Assembly: GCA_041598875.1 (NCBI GenBank)
Contig: JBFHXP010000014.1
Location: forward strand, 1 to 34,703
DNA length: 34,703 nucleotides
Origin: JAKITW01 sp041598875
GTDB taxonomy: Bacteria; Desulfobacterota; Desulfobulbia; Desulfobulbales; BM004
Direction of reading: 5' to 3'
Shown here: positions 31,975-34,703 of the stretch, piece by piece
Numbering within the stretch: the first letter of the stretch is position 1
Layout: every line of letters starts with the position of its first letter
Position numbers and translations under genes: made by a program
Notes under the pieces: model-generated
The model's input: the letters and a program-made list of their open reading frames with translations, nothing else
Told to the model about the DNA's origin: nothing
Database searches by the model: none

Positions 31975-33261
31975 TTAATCGTCGAAATTCCCGGCCGGTC
32001 CCTTGTCCGTATTCAAGGCCGCGCCCCGGGCCCGGATTTTTTCCTCGGTCCACTCCGCCGGATCTTCAATCCGGCCCACCTTGGGGCCAGGATCATGGGA
32101 ACCGGCATCAAGGATCGCCTCCACGGCCAGGGAAGCGGTATCACCGGCATTAAACACATCGACCAATAACTGATAGACAAATTTTTCGACCCGGTCCGCC
32201 ATCCGTTCCCTGACCGCGCGGGGCTGTCCCATCAGCCTGGTCTCAAAGGGTAGGTTCAGATTCTTGTAGTTTCCGCCCTTCCATTGCCGGGCATCGGCAT
32301 AGGCGACCATCTCGCGCCACATCTCCTCGGTCACCCCCTCGCCTTCCACCTTGACGAAATTGCCGGCATCGTCAATCCGGGCATTTCCATAATCATTGAC
32401 CTCAAGCCCCCAGGATATCATCTGCAGGGCGGTGGCCACGTTGGCCTTGGTGGTCCGTGTCCTCTGGGCGATCTCCCGCAACCGGTCCGAACTGTTTCCC
32501 GAGGTGCCGTGCTGGGCCCCGGAAACCCCGTAACGGGCAAGTTTTTCATGTATGGCAACGGTAAGATCCACCTGGATCCCCTGACCGCTGGCCTCGATAC
32601 CGTGGGTGGTGCCGTTGTTGAGGGCAATCCACTCCGGAAAGATGCCATGGGCGTTCAAACCCTGGATCAGGAACAGGGCCTCATCGGCAGAGGAAAGCCC
32701 CTCGGTTCCCTTGATCTCGCCCACCTCGGTCTCAAGACCGGCCCAATCCGGGATATATGGGTTGAGGGCAATGTTGGTTAGAAGATTCTCGTGGTCAGGC
32801 ATATGGGAGGCATCAATGGCAATGGAGGTGATGCCCGCATCAAAAAGAGATGGAATCTCCTGGATGGCAAAGGCAACGTCTTCCGGCTTCTTGAGTCCGT
32901 AGTGATCGGCATGGATGGCAACCGGAACGGTGATTCCCAGTTCGTTCATCAGCGCGTCAACCGTGCGGGCCATGTTCCAGTAATTTATCGCGCAGTACGC
33001 CTTGGCGCCTCCCTCGGACCTGGCGATCTCGATGATCAGGGCGGCATTGGCCCGCTGGGCGGCCTTGAGGGCGCCACGGATCACAAACCAGTTACGGCCG
33101 TTGGCCGCCATGGTCATGGCCCGGCCCTTGGCGATAAGGGCCCGGTCCACCACCCTGCCGCTGACGATCAGGGCGTTGGAGTTGGGAAACAGTTCGACAA
33201 TATTAGGGGGACGGCCGATAGACAGGGCCTGTTGGAAACGATCTTCACTTACCGGTGCCAT
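31975..33261 (-). CDS. class II fructose-bisphosphate aldolase (long form)
   Basis: A 428-residue zinc-type aldolase, longer than the usual 280-360 residues. VAIHADHYG (H117, D119, H120) holds the metal ligand and catalytic acid, IAIDASHMPDHENLLTN the second region, ALNNGTTHGIE the glycine-rich phosphate loop with a zinc-binding His, and GVSGAQHGTSGNSSDRL a further active-site loop. It should cleave or form fructose 1,6-bisphosphate in glycolysis/gluconeogenesis. The extra length is mainly a C-terminal extension (from about residue 330). A strong AAGGAG ribosome-binding site precedes the ATG at 33261. A TATAGT -10-like box lies about 90 bp upstream on the minus strand, but its -35 is poor. 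Pairing with the epimerase suggests sugar-precursor supply. A related aldolase reaction on another phosphosugar cannot be excluded. Confidence 0.88.
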   Translation of the reverse strand: MAPVSEDRFQQALSIGRPPNIVELFPNSNALIVSGRVVDRALIAKGRAMTMAANGRNWFVIRGALKAAQRANAALIIEIARSEGGAKAYCAINYWNMARTVDALMNELGITVPVAIHADHYGLKKPEDVAFAIQEIPSLFDAGITSIAIDASHMPDHENLLTNIALNPYIPDWAGLETEVGEIKGTEGLSSADEALFLIQGLNAHGIFPEWIALNNGTTHGIEASGQGIQVDLTVAIHEKLARYGVSGAQHGTSGNSSDRLREIAQRTRTTKANVATALQMISWGLEVNDYGNARIDDAGNFVKVEGEGVTEEMWREMVAYADARQWKGGNYKNLNLPFETRLMGQPRAVRERMADRVEKFVYQLLVDVFNAGDTASLAVEAILDAGSHDPGPKVGRIEDPAEWTEEKIRARGAALNTDKGPAGNFDD

Positions 33262-33412
33262 TGTTCATCCTCTCCTTGATGGGTGATATGATTGTTATGA
33301 TGCAGATGGTAGAAAAAACCTCTATCCGATCTTTTCCGACTTGAGATGTAACTATAACAGAATGCAGATTTATTTCAGCAATTTCCTCGACCGTGCCCTA
33401 CGCCGGGAGCAC

Positions 33413-34188
33413 CTATTTGACTGGAAGGGTCTCCTCGCCCTCCCCTTTTCCGGCAAAACCTGCCAGGGTGCGGCGCCCGAAAAGCCACACCGCGACCACG
33501 CTCACCTCATAGAGGACAAGGAGCGGCACCCCCATCAGCATCTGGTTGATCACATCGGGCGTGGGGGTGAGAATCGCGGCGATGATGAAATTAATAAGAA
33601 TGGCATACTTGCGGTTCTTATTAAGAAAAGAGACGTCAACCACCCCGATCTTGGCGAGAAAGACCATGAGCACCGGGAGTTCAAAGACCACGCCAAAGGC
33701 GATAAGAAGTCGCAGGGCCAGGGAAAAATATTCAGTTACCGCCGGCATGGGGTTGAGATAGTCGGTGGAATAACCGACCAGAAATTGAAAGGCCGGAGGA
33801 AAGACAACAAAATAGGCAAAGGCGACACCGGCACAAAAACAGCAGGTGGAAAAAAAGGAAAAAGGGACAAGGACCCGCTTCTCATGCTGGTAAAGACCAG
33901 GGGCGACAAAGCGCCATATCTGCCAGAAAATAACCGGACTGGCGAGAACAGCCCCGCAGACCAGGGCCAACTTCAGATAAAAAAAAAGGCCTCCTGATAG
34001 GAGGTAAAGATAAGACTGGACTCGGGGGGCAACACATCAAAGAGGGGTTTGAAAAACCAGTACCCTATCTCTTCGATAAAGGTGTACGAGATGGCGAAAC
34101 CTACTGCCGTGGCCAAAAAGGCGCGGACCAGGCTGGAACGGAGATCAGCCAGGTGTTCGGTAATATGTTGTTTGCCAAACTCTTCCAT
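33413..34188 (-). pseudogene. tatC: tatC, Sec-independent translocase subunit, split by a one-base frameshift
   Basis: The first frame (34188-33973, 71 residues) begins MEEFGKQHITEHLADLRSSLVRAF, the TatC N-terminus. It runs through the first membrane helix to IFTSYQEAFFFI and then hits a TGA. The next frame picks up exactly there with YLKLALVCGAVLASPVIFWQIWRFVAPGLYQHEKR and continues through the remaining helices (FVVFPPAFQFLVGY, TEYFSLALRLLIAFGVVFELPV, NRKYAILINFIIAAILTPTPDVINQMLMGVPLLVLYE) to 33413. The break falls in nine consecutive T on the coding strand (33987-33979). One more T would join the frames into a normal TatC of about 258 residues. This may be a sequencing error, a true mutation or slippage-dependent expression. 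TatC is the twin-arginine receptor in the inner membrane. No tatA or tatB is next to it. Confidence 0.9.
33979..33987 (-). other. homopolymer run (A9 on +, T9 on coding strand) at the tatC frameshift
   Basis: Nine A in a row on the + strand, flanked by T at 33978 and G at 33988. This is the point where the tatC frame changes by one base. Runs of nine or more are known to promote RNA polymerase slippage and length errors in sequencing. Confidence 0.9.
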
Positions 34189-34319
34189 AACACAAAAAAT
34201 CCTGCGAAGAGGGGGTGATAAAGTCCAGGATCAGGTCGTGATCGCATATCAACTGGAACCACCCTTTACCATAAAAAAATGGTTCTGGAAATTTAAAAAA
34301 GGCTCTTTCCGGATGCAAA

Positions 34320-34703
34320 CTACCCCGCAGCCTCAGCGCCCAATCCAACCCTGAAGAAAAAAAACGCGGTAACCGACAGGAGCACCAGGGCGGCCCCGGC
34401 AAAGGCCGGGGCAAGGCCGAACAGGGACGCGACCAGCCCCGAGACGATTGGGCCGGCGGTATGACCGAGATCCATGATCGAACCAAGCACCCCCATGGCT
34501 GAACCTCGGGCGTCAATACTGCTCAGGTCAGCGATAAAGGCAGATGTGGCCGAGGTCACTACCGAGAGACAGAGGCCAAAGATGATGCTGAGTATGAGCA
34601 GCGGGAAAAAAGTTGTTGCCAGCGAAAAACCACCGATACACGCCGCACCGAGTATTCCGCCGGCGCATATCTGCGGCCGGCGCCCATGGGTATCGGAAAA
34701 ACG
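34320..34703 (-). CDS. MFS transporter, partial (C-terminal part; N-terminus beyond right edge)
   Basis: Reading leftward from base 34703 the frame is open through 127 residues to a stop at 34320, so the gene enters from the right. It begins with RFSDTHGRRPQ, the basic loop motif (DxxGRR) of major facilitator transporters. Hydrophobic segments follow: ILGAACIGGFSLA, FFPLLILSIIFGLCLSVVTSATSAFIADLS, GVLGSIMDLGHTAGPIVSGLVASLFGLAPAF and ALVLLSVTAFFFFRV. The DARGSAMGVLGSIMDLG stretch is typical of drug-efflux-like MFS members. Substrate is unknown. It lies 131 bp from the tatC start; that spacer holds only a weak ACCAT/ATGGT stem around a T-run. Confidence 0.8.
   Translation of the reverse strand, partial: RFSDTHGRRPQICAGGILGAACIGGFSLATTFFPLLILSIIFGLCLSVVTSATSAFIADLSSIDARGSAMGVLGSIMDLGHTAGPIVSGLVASLFGLAPAFAGAALVLLSVTAFFFFRVGLGAEAAG

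Overview
The window reads as chromosomal DNA of a Gram-negative, probably strictly anaerobic bacterium of the Desulfobacterota (former Deltaproteobacteria, Desulfobulbales-like). I infer this from gene style and order, not from a marker search: a xerC-hslV-hslU cluster, an xseB-ispA-dxs isoprenoid cluster, a long-form class II aldolase, and an exopolysaccharide locus built from the gene types usually found with EpsH/PEP-CTERM systems. No tRNA, rRNA, CRISPR array, prophage or intact insertion sequence is visible.

Region 1 (1-13032) is an exopolysaccharide (EPS) locus in two divergent arms. The leftward arm runs from 7675 off the left edge: GT4 glycosyltransferase, secreted pectate-lyase-like beta-helix protein with a C-terminal anchor, membrane GT2 glycosyltransferase, polysaccharide deacetylase, two tandem FemAB-like acyltransferases, and a second GT4 enzyme cut by the window edge. 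The rightward arm (8176-13032) holds an OmpA-type envelope protein, the initiating undecaprenyl-phosphate sugar transferase, a PilZ c-di-GMP receptor, and an ExeA-type ATPase carrying LysM-like and SPOR-like parts. About 500 bp with operator-like palindromes separates the arms. Together they suggest EPS synthesis, modification and envelope passage under c-di-GMP control. No polymerase, flippase or exosortase lies inside the window.

Region 2 (13133-16663, leftward) is a HAD phosphatase, a UbiA prenyltransferase resembling decaprenyl-phosphate phosphoribosyltransferase, and a GT-C membrane glycosyltransferase. It is a plausible three-gene route for making and using a polyprenyl-phosphate pentose donor. 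A 560 bp spacer with a degenerate 40 bp repeat follows.

Region 3 (17227-27266): dnaE and a single-domain response regulator on +. Leftward are a small membrane protein, a hairpin-rich 180 bp element resembling an IS200/IS605 end, a FAD oxidoreductase whose C-terminus is homologous to the small membrane protein, a double-zinc-ribbon protein, and hslU, hslV and xerC. An 8 bp tandem repeat lies at the xerC stop codon.

Region 4 (27471-30782, +): xseB, ispA and dxs, making isoprenoid precursors (and so carrier lipids). A structured 262 bp spacer lies before dxs.

Region 5 (30948-34703, leftward): UDP-glucuronate 4-epimerase, class II fructose-bisphosphate aldolase, a tatC gene split by a one-base frameshift in a run of nine T (coding strand), and the C-terminal part of an MFS transporter cut by the right edge.
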